Source of the DNA: Helicobacteraceae bacterium
Lineage (GTDB): Bacteria > Campylobacterota > Campylobacteria > Campylobacterales > Sulfurimonadaceae
Reading direction: 5' to 3'
Assembly (NCBI GenBank): GCA_030613795.1
Contig: JAUWLG010000021.1
Location: 1-11,333, forward strand
DNA: 11,333 nt
A program made the translations under genes and the position numbers. Positions 1-7,193 of the stretch are shown here, in pieces. Numbering within the stretch: position 1 is the first letter of the stretch; the number at the start of each line of letters is the position of its first letter. Under the pieces are notes generated by a model that worked only from the letters and a program-made list of their open reading frames with translations, was not told the DNA's origin and searched no databases.

Positions 1-415
1 CTTTTGGAGATTCAAGAATCTCTTCCATAGCGATAACATTGATTTGACTATCTTCAAGCATTTTTGCTCTGTCAGGGAAAGAGTGAAAGTGTGCCATACA
101 AAATAGAGTACAACCTTTTTTCATCTCAGATATAGATTCCAAAGATGGACCTTTGAATTTAATGATCATATCTTTATCTTTGTATATCTCATCTGCTTTT
201 TGCATCACAGCACCATTTTTGAGATATTCTTCATCTTCAAAATCTACACCCAGGCCGGCACCATACTCAACAAATACATTCACACCAACAGCTGTCAGTT
301 GTCCAACATCTTCTGGGGTTAAAGCAACTCTTTTTTCTAATCCTCCTGGATTTTCAGGAGATTCGATCTCTTTCACTAAAGCGATATTTTTGAATGTAAT
401 TGATAATTTTTCCAC
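1..415 (-). CDS. Alanine dehydrogenase / transhydrogenase-like dehydrogenase, N-terminal part (3' end beyond window)
   Basis: The first 138 residues of a minus-strand gene that runs off the left edge. I translated it by hand from a GTG at 413-415. An AAGGA-type ribosome binding site lies a few bases upstream, and an in-frame stop at 434-436 leaves no ATG alternative. The protein shows the AlaDH/PNT N-terminal domain: a KEI motif at about 15-17, RVALTPEDV at 29-37 (the Arg of this motif binds substrate in alanine dehydrogenases), then VEYGAGLGVDFEDEEYLKNGA around 51-71. Known family members include alanine dehydrogenase, the alpha subunit of NAD(P) transhydrogenase and lysine-type saccharopine dehydrogenases. 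The C-terminal NAD-binding half is outside the window, so the exact enzyme cannot be fixed. An oddity is an insertion of about six residues (PENPGGLEK region) between KEI and RVALTP, where classical alanine dehydrogenases read KEI..ENRVALTP. The gene stands alone downstream of the cassette-like region. Confidence 0.75.
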   Translation of the reverse strand, partial: MEKLSITFKNIALVKEIESPENPGGLEKRVALTPEDVGQLTAVGVNVFVEYGAGLGVDFEDEEYLKNGAVMQKADEIYKDKDMIIKFKGPSLESISEMKKGCTLFCMAHFHSFPDRAKMLEDSQINVIAMEEILESPK

Positions 416-463
416 TATGATCCTTTTTCTATTTTATTATTGAATGCTAGGTATTTTTTATAT

Positions 464-535
464 ATATAACATTTAACTTCAGCCAATGCTGAACCCGCTC
501 TTGGGTTCAGTATTGGCTGCTAAGCCTTGTTATAT
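464..535. repeat. attC-like recombination site (72 bp imperfect palindrome)
   Basis: The outer arms ATATAACA (464-471) and TGTTATAT (528-535) are exact reverse complements, in the position of the R''/R' boxes of integron attC sites, and GTT at 529-531 fits the G^TT crossover. Inside them CTT (477-479) can pair with AAG (522-524), leaving CT at 520-521 unpaired; extrahelical bases of this kind are typical of attC. The centre is a 17-bp stem (480-496 with 503-519, one G-T wobble) closed by the loop GCTCTT. Unpaired stretches of about five and three bases separate the outer and inner stems. This R-spacer-L-central-stem order is what a folded attC shows. The outer arms fit the RYYYAAC/GTTRRRY consensus only partly, and there is no integrase in the window. 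Alternative explanations are another palindromic intergenic repeat or a terminator, but neither strand has a U-tract next to the stem. Confidence 0.5.
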
Positions 536-718
536 GCGCTCTTAAATGCCAAGTCGTTTCGCCAAGGCAGTCTGAACGTTTTCCGTACTTTGATTTTAGC
601 TTGTCATAGCTTTTGGACTTCTTTTTTTGATGATGCTCGTGAGAGGATTTTTGAAGCTGTTGCTCTTTTGCAGTTCACTAGCTTAACTTTGACAAAACGT
701 GTTCATCAAGTTAAATAG
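527..718 (+). CDS. Small cassette-type ORF (63 codons), doubtful as a real protein
   Basis: A 63-codon reading frame that begins with TTG inside the right arm of the attC-like element and ends with TAG inside a perfect hairpin. The peptide carries the stretch NAKSFRQGSLNVFR at about 7-20, then FWTSFFDDARERIFEA and LTLTKRVH. From memory, peptides with a similar SFRQ-SLNVF stretch occur widely as short hypothetical ORFs next to attC sites in marine bacterial integrons, but I cannot confirm this without a search. No ribosome binding site is visible before the TTG, and the start overlaps the recombination element, so the frame may be a by-product of conserved cassette DNA rather than a translated gene. 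No known domain is recognised. It is the only plus-strand ORF in this 400-bp gap, facing opposite to both neighbours. Confidence 0.3.
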   Translation: MLYALLNAKSFRQGSLNVFRTLILACHSFWTSFFDDARERIFEAVALLQFTSLTLTKRVHQVK

Positions 719-740
719 TTTTTCTAAAACTATTTAACCT
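706..740. repeat. Perfect AT-rich hairpin at the end of the cassette ORF
   Basis: GTTAAATAGTTTT (710-722) and AAAACTATTTAAC (726-738) are exact reverse complements, giving a 13-bp stem with the three-base loop TCT. The TAG stop of the small plus-strand ORF lies inside the left arm. The stem is nearly all A/T and neither side is followed by a clean U-tract, so it is not a textbook Rho-independent terminator, although it could act as a weak one. It might instead be part of the cassette end. Confidence 0.6.
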
Positions 741-747
741 GCTGTCA

Positions 748-800
748 TATAACGACTAAGCTCAAGGGTGTACAGCGAAGCGGAGCAATGTAACGTTTTA
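748..800. repeat. Degenerate second attC-like element
   Basis: TATAACG (748-754) and CGTTTTA (794-800) pair at six of seven positions. Inside them GCTC (760-763) pairs with GAGC (783-786), with spacers of five and seven bases. The left half, ATAACGACTAAGCTCAAGGG, resembles the R''-L'' half of attC sites. The right half lacks the matching L' sequence, and there is no good central stem, so if this is an attC it is decayed or truncated. Recombination between GTT at 529-531 and GTT at 795-797 would define a cassette of about 266 bp, within the normal range for gene cassettes. It lies just downstream of the aroE stop codon. Confidence 0.3.
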
Positions 801-811
801 CTTTTGTTCTT

Positions 812-1603
812 CTAAAAGAGAAAGCTCTCTTTCATATAACGCTCGATATCTTTTAGATCATACTGTGCATGGGTAAAGTGGTTGTTGGCAAGCACACCTT
901 GGCCTAGCAGCATATCGGCACCGTCTTTAGTGGTAACGTTTAGCTCTTTGGAGAGTTTTAGAAAAGGTGTCTCTTTTCCGTAGATGGCATCAGCACTGAA
1001 CGAGGCTTGTTTTAGTAACAGTTCGAGTGCTCCACGTGGAGCAGGAAGGTCGTCATCTTCCAGGCCTGCAGAGGTTGTGTTGACAACAAGATCGTAGGCT
1101 TCGATCTTTATACTGTCCCACGTCTCTGTTTTAAACCCCGACTCTTTAAACTCTTCGAGACGACCTCCTGAACGGTTCATCACTGTAACATCCATACCTT
1201 CGTCTTTAAAACGGGTAGAGAGTGCCTTAGAGGTACCGCCGGCGCCTAGAACCAAAACAGATTTGATCTTGCCAAAAGGTTCGATGGCGTACATAAAACC
1301 ATCAGCGTCGGTGTTATAGCCGATAAGCTTGCCATCTTCATAAATAATCGTATTGACAACACCGATCTTCTTGGCAAAACCGCGTATCTCATCGCAGGCA
1401 TTAAAGGCTGCCTCTTTATGGGGGACCGTGATGTTGGCACCGCTGAGACCAAGTTCAAAAAAAGTCTCTCGCAGTTTGGAACCGTCTTTGAGTTGAATAC
1501 GTGTGTAACAGCCTTTAAAGCCAAGAGACTTAAAGACATGGTTGTGCATAAGTGGTGAACGCGAATGCGCTACCGGGTCGCCGAAGATGGCAAAGAGTTT
1601 CAT
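812..1603 (-). CDS. aroE: Shikimate dehydrogenase AroE
   Basis: Reduces 3-dehydroshikimate to shikimate with NADPH, the fourth step of the shikimate pathway, in the cytoplasm. At 263 residues it has the usual length of the family. The N-terminal substrate domain shows FGDPVAHSRSP at 7-17 (shikimate-binding serines 14 and 16), NITVPHK at 57-63 with the catalytic Lys63, and NTDADG at 97-102 with catalytic Asp99. The NADP-binding Rossmann domain begins at about 115, with the glycine loop GAGGTSKA at 120-127 and MNRS at 142-145, which fits NADP preference. The ATG overlaps the stop of trpE by four bases (ATGA), so translation is probably coupled. It is the last gene of the long minus-strand run, and aroE also follows the SPOR gene in Campylobacter as I recall. 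No terminator is obvious after the stop, where the attC-like DNA begins. Confidence 0.95.
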   Translation of the reverse strand: MKLFAIFGDPVAHSRSPLMHNHVFKSLGFKGCYTRIQLKDGSKLRETFFELGLSGANITVPHKEAAFNACDEIRGFAKKIGVVNTIIYEDGKLIGYNTDADGFMYAIEPFGKIKSVLVLGAGGTSKALSTRFKDEGMDVTVMNRSGGRLEEFKESGFKTETWDSIKIEAYDLVVNTTSAGLEDDDLPAPRGALELLLKQASFSADAIYGKETPFLKLSKELNVTTKDGADMLLGQGVLANNHFTHAQYDLKDIERYMKESFLF

Positions 1604-3012
1604 TTTATATCTTTAAGATCATTCAGAGAGCTTACAAGGGCTCCAAGTTTGTTATGCACCTCTTGGTATTCCATCTCTGGAACAGAGTCCGCTACAATGC
1701 CTGCACCGGCTTGTAAGATAACCTTGTCCGGCTTGACAAGTGAGGTACGAATGGTAATAGCCGAGTCCATGTTGCCGTCAAAACCGAAGTAGCCGATAGC
1801 ACCGCTGTAGAAACCGCGTTTAAGGCCTTCAAACTCAGCGATGAGTTCCATTGCGCGGATCTTTGGTGCTCCTGTCATTGTTCCAGCAGTAAATGTGGCA
1901 GCAAAAAGATCGAACATGTCTTTGTCTTCACGCAGTTCGGCAACAACGTCGGTTACAATGTGCATGACATGTGAATATTTCTCAATATGCATCATATCCT
2001 CAACTTTAACGGTTCCTGTCTTTGCAACACGACCGACATCGTTACGTCCAAGATCAATAAGCATCAGGTGCTCAGCGAGTTCTTTTGGATCAGCCAGCAG
2101 TTCATCTTCCAGCGCTCTGTCTTGCTCTTTTGTCTTGCCGCGTTTACGTGTACCGGCAATAGGACGAAGCAGAAGCTCCCCGTCAGTCAGACGAACCATC
2201 ACTTCCGGAGATGAACCGACAATACTGAACTCTTTAAACTCCATTAAAAACATATAGGGCGAAGGGTTTTTAGTACGTAGGATCCTGTAAAAAGAGAAGG
2301 GATCGACTTTGACATTACGAGTAAATCGATTAGTCATCAAGATCTGAAAGACATCTCCGCTTTTGATCATCTCTTTAGACTTCGCAACCATGTCAAAGAA
2401 CTGCTCTTTAGAGAAGGTAAAAGAGCCTTCATCTTCACCGATAAGCGGTTTGAATGGTGTGTAGTGGTAAGAAGATTTCAGATCAGCCTCAATGGCATCA
2501 AAATGCTCTTCAAAACCATCCGTCATAGTAAGCAGGGTGATCTGATGGTCTTTATGCGAATAGACCGCTACCATCTTAGGTAGGACAAGGTCAAGGTCAG
2601 GCACGTTCATCGTGTCATCAAGCTTGTCCATGTAACTCGCAAGAACGGGTTCAAAGACCTTGACCATGTCGTAACCTATGTAACCGATAAAACCATCAAC
2701 ATAGCCAAGACCAAGCTCCTTGGTGTACTCTTTGTATTTCTGTGTATCGATCTTTTGGTAATACTCTTTTAAAAACTCAAAAGGGGATTGTTTGATAACT
2801 TCTAAACAACCTTGAGCATCAGTATAGGTAGTGACATTGTCTTTGTATTGCAGACGTTCTCTTGCACCGATGATGATAATGGAGTAGTTGCCTTCCGAAC
2901 TTCCGGCACTCTCAAAGAGAAAGCTGATCTCATCGCTGAACCGCTCTTTGAGCTTTTCATAGACCGCTATCGGTGCGAACTGGTCGAGCATAAAGTGTTG
3001 TGTCTTAATCAC
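1600..3012 (-). CDS. trpE: Anthranilate synthase component I TrpE
   Basis: Chorismate-utilising enzyme that makes anthranilate from chorismate with ammonia supplied by a TrpG glutaminase; first step of tryptophan synthesis. The N-terminal domain carries FLFESAG at 31-37, corresponding to the LLES tryptophan-binding motif of TrpE. The catalytic domain (about 200-465) shows DVFQILMTNRF at 220-230, KNPSPYMF at 248-255, GSSPE at 266-270, PIAGTRKRG at 284-292, HLMLIDLGRNDVGRV at 315-329, TFTAGTMTGAPK at 373-384 and QAGAGIVADS at 434-443. The alanine in PIAGTR argues for TrpE over PabB, which usually has lysine there. The start is a GTG, preceded by AAAGGG at suitable distance; an ATG at codon 8 is the alternative. 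No trpG is in the window, so the partner is encoded elsewhere. It starts nine bases after the SPOR gene and overlaps aroE. Confidence 0.9.
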   Translation of the reverse strand: MIKTQHFMLDQFAPIAVYEKLKERFSDEISFLFESAGSSEGNYSIIIIGARERLQYKDNVTTYTDAQGCLEVIKQSPFEFLKEYYQKIDTQKYKEYTKELGLGYVDGFIGYIGYDMVKVFEPVLASYMDKLDDTMNVPDLDLVLPKMVAVYSHKDHQITLLTMTDGFEEHFDAIEADLKSSYHYTPFKPLIGEDEGSFTFSKEQFFDMVAKSKEMIKSGDVFQILMTNRFTRNVKVDPFSFYRILRTKNPSPYMFLMEFKEFSIVGSSPEVMVRLTDGELLLRPIAGTRKRGKTKEQDRALEDELLADPKELAEHLMLIDLGRNDVGRVAKTGTVKVEDMMHIEKYSHVMHIVTDVVAELREDKDMFDLFAATFTAGTMTGAPKIRAMELIAEFEGLKRGFYSGAIGYFGFDGNMDSAITIRTSLVKPDKVILQAGAGIVADSVPEMEYQEVHNKLGALVSSLNDLKDIK

Positions 3013-3021
3013 AATGACCCT

Positions 3022-3795
3022 TTAGAGTTTAATAAGAAAAGCGCCCGACTCGACACTTCTTCTGATGATTGGGAGTGCTTCGCGTGCAGCTGATTGGGTC
3101 TTAAACGGTCCAACAAGAACTTTATTCAAGGTCTTACCGCTGCGTGTGACCTTATGGAAAGTATAGGTGTAACCACGATTAGCGATCTTGTCTAAAAATG
3201 TTTTAGAAGGCGCGTATGTAGCAAATGAACCTACCTGGATATAGTACTCTCCAGAGACTGCAGGTGTTTCAGTTTTTACAATACGCTTGCTTTTTGGATC
3301 ATATTTGCCAGATGGACGAAATGGTTCAGGTTTTAATACCTGCTTTGGCTCTGCTTTTTGTACAGGTTCTGCTGATACACTTTTGCTAACTGTTTTTTGT
3401 TGAGCTGTTGTTGTATAGTCAGGCTCACTAATGATCTCAGGCTCTTCAAAGACTGACTCAACAATACGCTCTGTCTCAGCTTTACCGTCCGGCGGAGTTA
3501 CCGTGGACTTGCTGGTCGTCACTTCTTCGACAACATCTTCCATTTCAATGATGGGAGTACTCTCTTCAGCAACTTCAACTTCAGGTTCTTGAATAACTTC
3601 TTCAACAACGACCTCGCTCATTTGCGGAGCACGTGGGAGAGTCGACTCTTTTTTACCGCTGACTTGGTTCATAATGATGACCACCACAATCAGGATAATA
3701 GCAAAGGTCGCAATGGTTAAAAGGATCTTCTTTGTACTGTTGTTCTTTGAGTTTTTGTTCAGGATGATGTCGTTGAGTTCGTTTTTGTCTTCCAT
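3022..3795 (-). CDS. Membrane-anchored SPOR-domain protein
   Basis: 257 residues in a typical SPOR protein layout. A short charged cytoplasmic N-terminus with KK at 22-23 is followed by one transmembrane helix at about 24-43. Next comes a long low-complexity periplasmic linker at about 50-180, rich in Glu, Val, Pro and later Lys. The C-terminal SPOR domain covers about 182-257, with YYIQVGSF at 184-191 and KVLVGPF at 225-231. SPOR domains bind denuded glycan strands of septal peptidoglycan, so a role in division or cell-wall remodelling is inferred; no catalytic domain is visible. The gene begins three bases after the DUF1882 stop, with the ribosome binding site AAAGGT overlapping that gene's end. 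The same relative position holds a membrane protein in Campylobacter (Cj0404, from memory). Confidence 0.85.
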   Translation of the reverse strand: MEDKNELNDIILNKNSKNNSTKKILLTIATFAIILIVVVIIMNQVSGKKESTLPRAPQMSEVVVEEVIQEPEVEVAEESTPIIEMEDVVEEVTTSKSTVTPPDGKAETERIVESVFEEPEIISEPDYTTTAQQKTVSKSVSAEPVQKAEPKQVLKPEPFRPSGKYDPKSKRIVKTETPAVSGEYYIQVGSFATYAPSKTFLDKIANRGYTYTFHKVTRSGKTLNKVLVGPFKTQSAAREALPIIRRSVESGAFLIKL

Positions 3796-3798
3796 CGA

Positions 3799-4293
3799 TT
3801 AACCTTTAAAAGTTTGGTAGGGCAAATTTAAAATATTATAGGCATCAGGTAAGCCCGGGTTTGGAAAGATACGCCACTGTTTCTGGAGTTTCTCTTCCAA
3901 TTTGTTTGAGATTATTTTACCAAGTTCTTCTCTTTGTGGAGCTGAAATATCACCACAATAGACGTAGAGATGAAGATGAGAAGGTGTTTTGCTCTCATAA
4001 GCTGCAAACTCATTAAGATCTTGACCGCGCAAAATCTTTGAGACTTTATGGTAAAAAAGCTCTTTTTCGTCACCATTGTAGTCAATGACAAAATAGTTTG
4101 CATCTGAGGGGATGGTGGTTGCTAAGGTGATCTTATGATTGCGATGTTTTTCGATGAGTTCATCACTTAAATAAGTGTCGATCCTCTCATATTTGCTTAA
4201 AAAAGTGCGACCTTCAAAAGTGATCTCTTGAAAGATCTTGGGGTGTTTGAGCCAGTAATGATCTCTAATCAGGGGAAACAGAGTAGAGATCAC
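3799..4293 (-). CDS. DUF1882 family protein of unknown function
   Basis: 164 residues with no signal peptide or membrane helix. The N-terminal part reads LFPLIRDHYWLKHP (5-18), then a mixed alpha/beta pattern including NYFVIDYNGDEKELFYHK around 66-83 and HLHLYVYCGD around 105-114. I assign it to DUF1882 from its position directly behind glyA and its resemblance to what I recall of H. pylori HP0184 and C. jejuni Cj0403. An H. pylori member has a solved structure but no established function. The start is a GTG seven bases after the glyA stop, with only a weak ribosome binding site, so translational coupling to glyA is likely. The family's restriction to this phylum and its tight link to glyA and the SPOR gene are the only functional clues; I assign no activity. 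Confidence 0.75.
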   Translation of the reverse strand: MISTLFPLIRDHYWLKHPKIFQEITFEGRTFLSKYERIDTYLSDELIEKHRNHKITLATTIPSDANYFVIDYNGDEKELFYHKVSKILRGQDLNEFAAYESKTPSHLHLYVYCGDISAPQREELGKIISNKLEEKLQKQWRIFPNPGLPDAYNILNLPYQTFKG

Positions 4294-4300
4294 GGTTGCT

Positions 4301-5548
4301 CTAGTACGTTGACTGGTTGTAGATTACGAAGTTTTGAGCAAGTTCTTTGAGCTCCTCTTTGATCGCAGCATGTTTTGCTTCATCATTGATGTTATCTAAC
4401 ACATCACACATACGTTCAGCGATTAGTTCAAACTCTTTCTCTTTCATACCGCGAGATGTCAATGCAGCAGAACCGACACGGATACCTGAAGTAACAAATG
4501 GAGAACGTGTCTCACCCGGAACGGTGTTTTTATTAATAGTAATACCTGCGTTACCGAGAGCTGTATCTGCCTCTTTACCTGAGAACTCTTTGTTCAAAAA
4601 TGAGACTAGGACCAGGTGGTTGTCCGTTCCGCCAGATACAACATCGTAACCGCGTTTCATAAGAACATCGGCAAGAACAGTAGCGTTTTTCTTTACTTGA
4701 ACAGCATACTCTTTCCACTCAGCAGAGAGGTTGTATTTGAAGCCAACTGCTTTAGCAGCAATAACGTGAACCAGTGGACCACCCTGAAGACCCGGGAAGA
4801 TCGCAGAGTTGACTTTCTTAGCAATATCTTCGTCATTGGTCATGATCATACCACCGCGAGGACCGGCAAGTGTCTTGTGTGTTGTTGTAGTCACAACATC
4901 AGCGTAAGGGAATGGGCTAGGGTGCTCACCGGCAACTACTAAACCAGCGATGTGTGCAATGTCGGCAAAAAGAATAGCACCGACTTCGTCAGCGATCTCA
5001 CGGAATTTTTTGAAGTCGATCTCACGTGCGTATGCAGATGCACCACAAACGATGATCTTAGGCTGAGTGATACGCGCGATGTCTAAAACACGCTCATAGT
5101 TAATGCGACCGTCAAGCTCAACACCATAAGTGAAGCTAGAGTAGTTTTTACCTGAAAATGAAGGTTTTGAACCGTGTGTCAGGTGACCACCGTGAGAAAG
5201 GTCCATACCTAAGATCTTGTCACCAGCCTTAAGTAGTGCCGCGTACACAGCACCGTTTGCCTGTGAACCGGAGTGTGGCTGAACATTGGCAAATTTACAG
5301 TCAAAAAGTTCACATGCACGATCAATAGCCAGCTGTTCAACACCATCAGCATACTCACAACCGCCGTAGTAACGTTTACCCGGGTAACCCTCAGCGTATT
5401 TGTTAGTAAATACTGAACCCATTGCTTCCATTACTGCCGGAAGTGTAAAGTTCTCAGATGCGATCATTTCCAGGTGGTCTGTTTGACGCTCTAACTCTTT
5501 TTCGCACAGTTCAAATATCTCATTATCATACTCTTGTAAAAAACTCAT
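4301..5548 (-). CDS. glyA: Serine hydroxymethyltransferase GlyA
   Basis: PLP-dependent cytoplasmic enzyme that interconverts serine plus tetrahydrofolate with glycine plus 5,10-methylene-tetrahydrofolate, the main entry to one-carbon metabolism. At 415 residues it has the normal bacterial length. Visible signatures are ASENF at 30-34, [11 protein letters not shown] at 53-63 and QPHSGSQAN at 90-98. The PLP region has [10 protein letters not shown] at 194-203 (Asp196 and His199) and the Schiff-base motif [14 protein letters not shown] at 220-233 with Lys225. [12 protein letters not shown] and [14 protein letters not shown] lie in the C-terminal part. The ATG has a good ribosome binding site, AAAAGGAT. 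It follows lysS after about 100 bp of small hairpins, the largest gap inside this gene run, so it may have its own promoter or leader. Confidence 0.97.
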   Translation of the reverse strand: MSFLQEYDNEIFELCEKELERQTDHLEMIASENFTLPAVMEAMGSVFTNKYAEGYPGKRYYGGCEYADGVEQLAIDRACELFDCKFANVQPHSGSQANGAVYAALLKAGDKILGMDLSHGGHLTHGSKPSFSGKNYSSFTYGVELDGRINYERVLDIARITQPKIIVCGASAYAREIDFKKFREIADEVGAILFADIAHIAGLVVAGEHPSPFPYADVVTTTTHKTLAGPRGGMIMTNDEDIAKKVNSAIFPGLQGGPLVHVIAAKAVGFKYNLSAEWKEYAVQVKKNATVLADVLMKRGYDVVSGGTDNHLVLVSFLNKEFSGKEADTALGNAGITINKNTVPGETRSPFVTSGIRVGSAALTSRGMKEKEFELIAERMCDVLDNINDEAKHAAIKEELKELAQNFVIYNQSTY

Positions 5549-5576
5549 GTTTATCCTTTTTATCTATATTTAACGC

Positions 5577-5648
5577 AGAAGGAAGTAATTCCTTCTACTA
5601 CGCTAACGCTGAATTTTCTTCAGCAGAAGGCTCACGGTACCTTGTACC
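5577..5648 (-). repeat. Cluster of small hairpins in the lysS-glyA gap
   Basis: Three inverted repeats lie between the lysS stop and the glyA ribosome binding site: GGTAC/GTACC with a three-base loop (5636-5648), GCTGAA/TTCAGC with a five-base loop (5608-5624), and AGAAGGAA/TTCCTTCT with the loop GTAA (5577-5596). In the minus-strand transcript the central AGAAGG (from 5591-5596) could pair either with an upstream CCTTCT (from 5625-5630) or with the downstream CCTTCT (from 5577-5582), so two folds exclude each other. No U-tract follows any of them, so they are not classical terminators. A possible TATA-type -10 (TATAGA, about 5562-5567) lies close to the start of glyA, but the support is weak. 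Confidence 0.5.
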
Positions 5649-5649
5649 T

Positions 5650-7173
5650 TTATGACTCGTCTTCTTCTTCAGTTTCAATTTCATTATGAAGCGGTTTCAT
5701 CGCCGGGAAGAGCAATACGTCACGGATAGAGTGTTCGTTTGTCAGTAACATGACCAGGCGGTCCATACCGATACCTTGACCGGCTGTCGGTGCCATTCCA
5801 TAAGAGAGGGCATTGATAAAGTCGGCATCCATCTCATGCGCCTCATCATCGCCACCGGTCTCTTTAGCTGCCATCTGACCTTCAAAACGAGCCAATTGGT
5901 CTAGCGGGTCATTCAGCTCAGAGAATGCATTGGCGATCTCGCGACCAGCGATAAAAAGTTCAAAGCGGTCTGTCAGTTCCGGGTTCTCATCATTACGGCG
6001 CGCCAGTGGAGAGATCTCAACAGGGTACATCGTGATGAAAGTAGGGTTGATGAGTTTCTCTTCGACATATTCGTCAAAAAGCTCACCTTGAAGTTGACCA
6101 AGGTTCATCGCCTCGTTAACATCAACATGGTGCTCTTTTAGATAAGCAATGATCTTCTCTTTGTCATTGACAACATCAGCAGGCACGCCACCGATCTCTG
6201 TTAACGAGTCGATAAGAGGTATCTCTGTGAACTGGCTGTAATCAACTTCGATATCACCGTATGGAAGAACCGTTGGCAAGTTAAGGTGATCAAACAAGTA
6301 AGAGATATACTCTTTTGTGATCGCTATAAGATCTTTGTAGGTCTTGTACGCCCAGTAGAACTCAATAGAGGTAAACTCAGGGTTGTGTGTTGCATCCATT
6401 CCCTCATTCCTGAAGTTACGGTTGATCTCAAATACTGCCTCAAAACCACCAACGATCAGGCGTTTAAGATATAGCTCTGGAGCGATACGAAGGTATCGAT
6501 CGATGCTAAGAGCATTGTGATGTGTTACAAACGGTTTAGCATTTGCACCACCGGCGATAGGGTGCATCATAGGTGTCTCAACTTCTAAAAAGCCTTTGTC
6601 TTCAAAGAAACGGCGTGTCAGTGAGATGACTTTTGAACGAATGTGGAAGGTACGACGAACGTCTGCATTCATGATTAGGTCAAGGTAGCGTTGACGGTAG
6701 CGCAGCTCTTTGTCGGTGATACCGTGAAACTTTTCAGGAAGAGGAGAGACCGCTTTAGTCAGAATTTTAAGTGTACCGACATGAAGTGAAAGCTCGCCCT
6801 TGTTTGTTACAAAAGGAAAACCGCTGACTTCGATGATGTCACCCACTTCAAAGTTCTTTTTGAAGACATCATTGTAAAAACCTTCAGGAAGGTTGTCACG
6901 TGTAACATAGATCTGAAGCATACCGCTCTCATCTTCTATCTTAAGAAAGCTGGCCTTACCCATAATACGGAAAAACTTGATACGTCCGGCAACAGTAAAG
7001 TTGCGTTTTTCATCACGTTTTTCTTCCATCGCTGCGACATCACTGTTTACATCGATATATTGCGCAATGGTTGTATTACGGTTGCTCTCATTATCGTACG
7101 GATTGATACCAAGTTCACGTAGCTTGTTGGCTTTTTCAATACGCTGTTGTATATATTTGTTTTCTAAATTCAA
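5650..7173 (-). CDS. lysS: Lysyl-tRNA synthetase, class II
   Basis: Charges tRNA-Lys with lysine; cytoplasmic class II synthetase. The N-terminal OB-fold anticodon-binding domain spans about 58-138 ([21 protein letters not shown]). The catalytic domain contains motif 1 around 185-203 ([15 protein letters not shown]), the GGANAKPF loop at 208-215, motif 2 at 253-267 ([15 protein letters not shown]) and motif 3 at 466-476 ([11 protein letters not shown]). At 507 residues the length is normal. The tail is acidic (ETEEEDES). The start chosen is a TTG preceded by a strong AGAGGAG site; no ATG or GTG nearby fits better, so the protein appears to rely on a TTG start. The gene follows fur after 20 bp, the arrangement I recall for C. 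jejuni, where fur and lysS are co-transcribed. Confidence 0.97.
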   Translation of the reverse strand: MNLENKYIQQRIEKANKLRELGINPYDNESNRNTTIAQYIDVNSDVAAMEEKRDEKRNFTVAGRIKFFRIMGKASFLKIEDESGMLQIYVTRDNLPEGFYNDVFKKNFEVGDIIEVSGFPFVTNKGELSLHVGTLKILTKAVSPLPEKFHGITDKELRYRQRYLDLIMNADVRRTFHIRSKVISLTRRFFEDKGFLEVETPMMHPIAGGANAKPFVTHHNALSIDRYLRIAPELYLKRLIVGGFEAVFEINRNFRNEGMDATHNPEFTSIEFYWAYKTYKDLIAITKEYISYLFDHLNLPTVLPYGDIEVDYSQFTEIPLIDSLTEIGGVPADVVNDKEKIIAYLKEHHVDVNEAMNLGQLQGELFDEYVEEKLINPTFITMYPVEISPLARRNDENPELTDRFELFIAGREIANAFSELNDPLDQLARFEGQMAAKETGGDDEAHEMDADFINALSYGMAPTAGQGIGMDRLVMLLTNEHSIRDVLLFPAMKPLHNEIETEEEDES

Positions 7174-7193
7174 CGAGTTCTCCTCTAAAGTCT

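Noticed and set aside
153..443. Plus-strand 96-codon frame at the left end
   Set aside because: The opposite strand encodes a clear AlaDH/PNT N-terminal domain over the same bases.
479..520. Rho-independent terminator for aroE or an upstream element of the AlaDH-like gene
   Set aside because: The stem is strong, but neither strand carries a U-tract after it, and the additional outer arms with ordered spacers are better explained by an attC-like site.
1841..2257. Plus-strand open frame of 138 codons antisense to trpE, serine-rich
   Set aside because: It lies wholly inside trpE, has no recognisable domain and a biased composition expected from the opposite strand of a conserved gene.
1600..3012. 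PabB (aminodeoxychorismate synthase) instead of TrpE
   Set aside because: The PIAGTR motif with Ala, the NPSPYMF motif and the N-terminal FLFESA motif all favour anthranilate synthase.
5549..5649. Glycine riboswitch or T-box ahead of glyA or after lysS
   Set aside because: The gap is only about 100 bp and shows simple short hairpins, with no conserved riboswitch core or T-box sequence that I can recognise.
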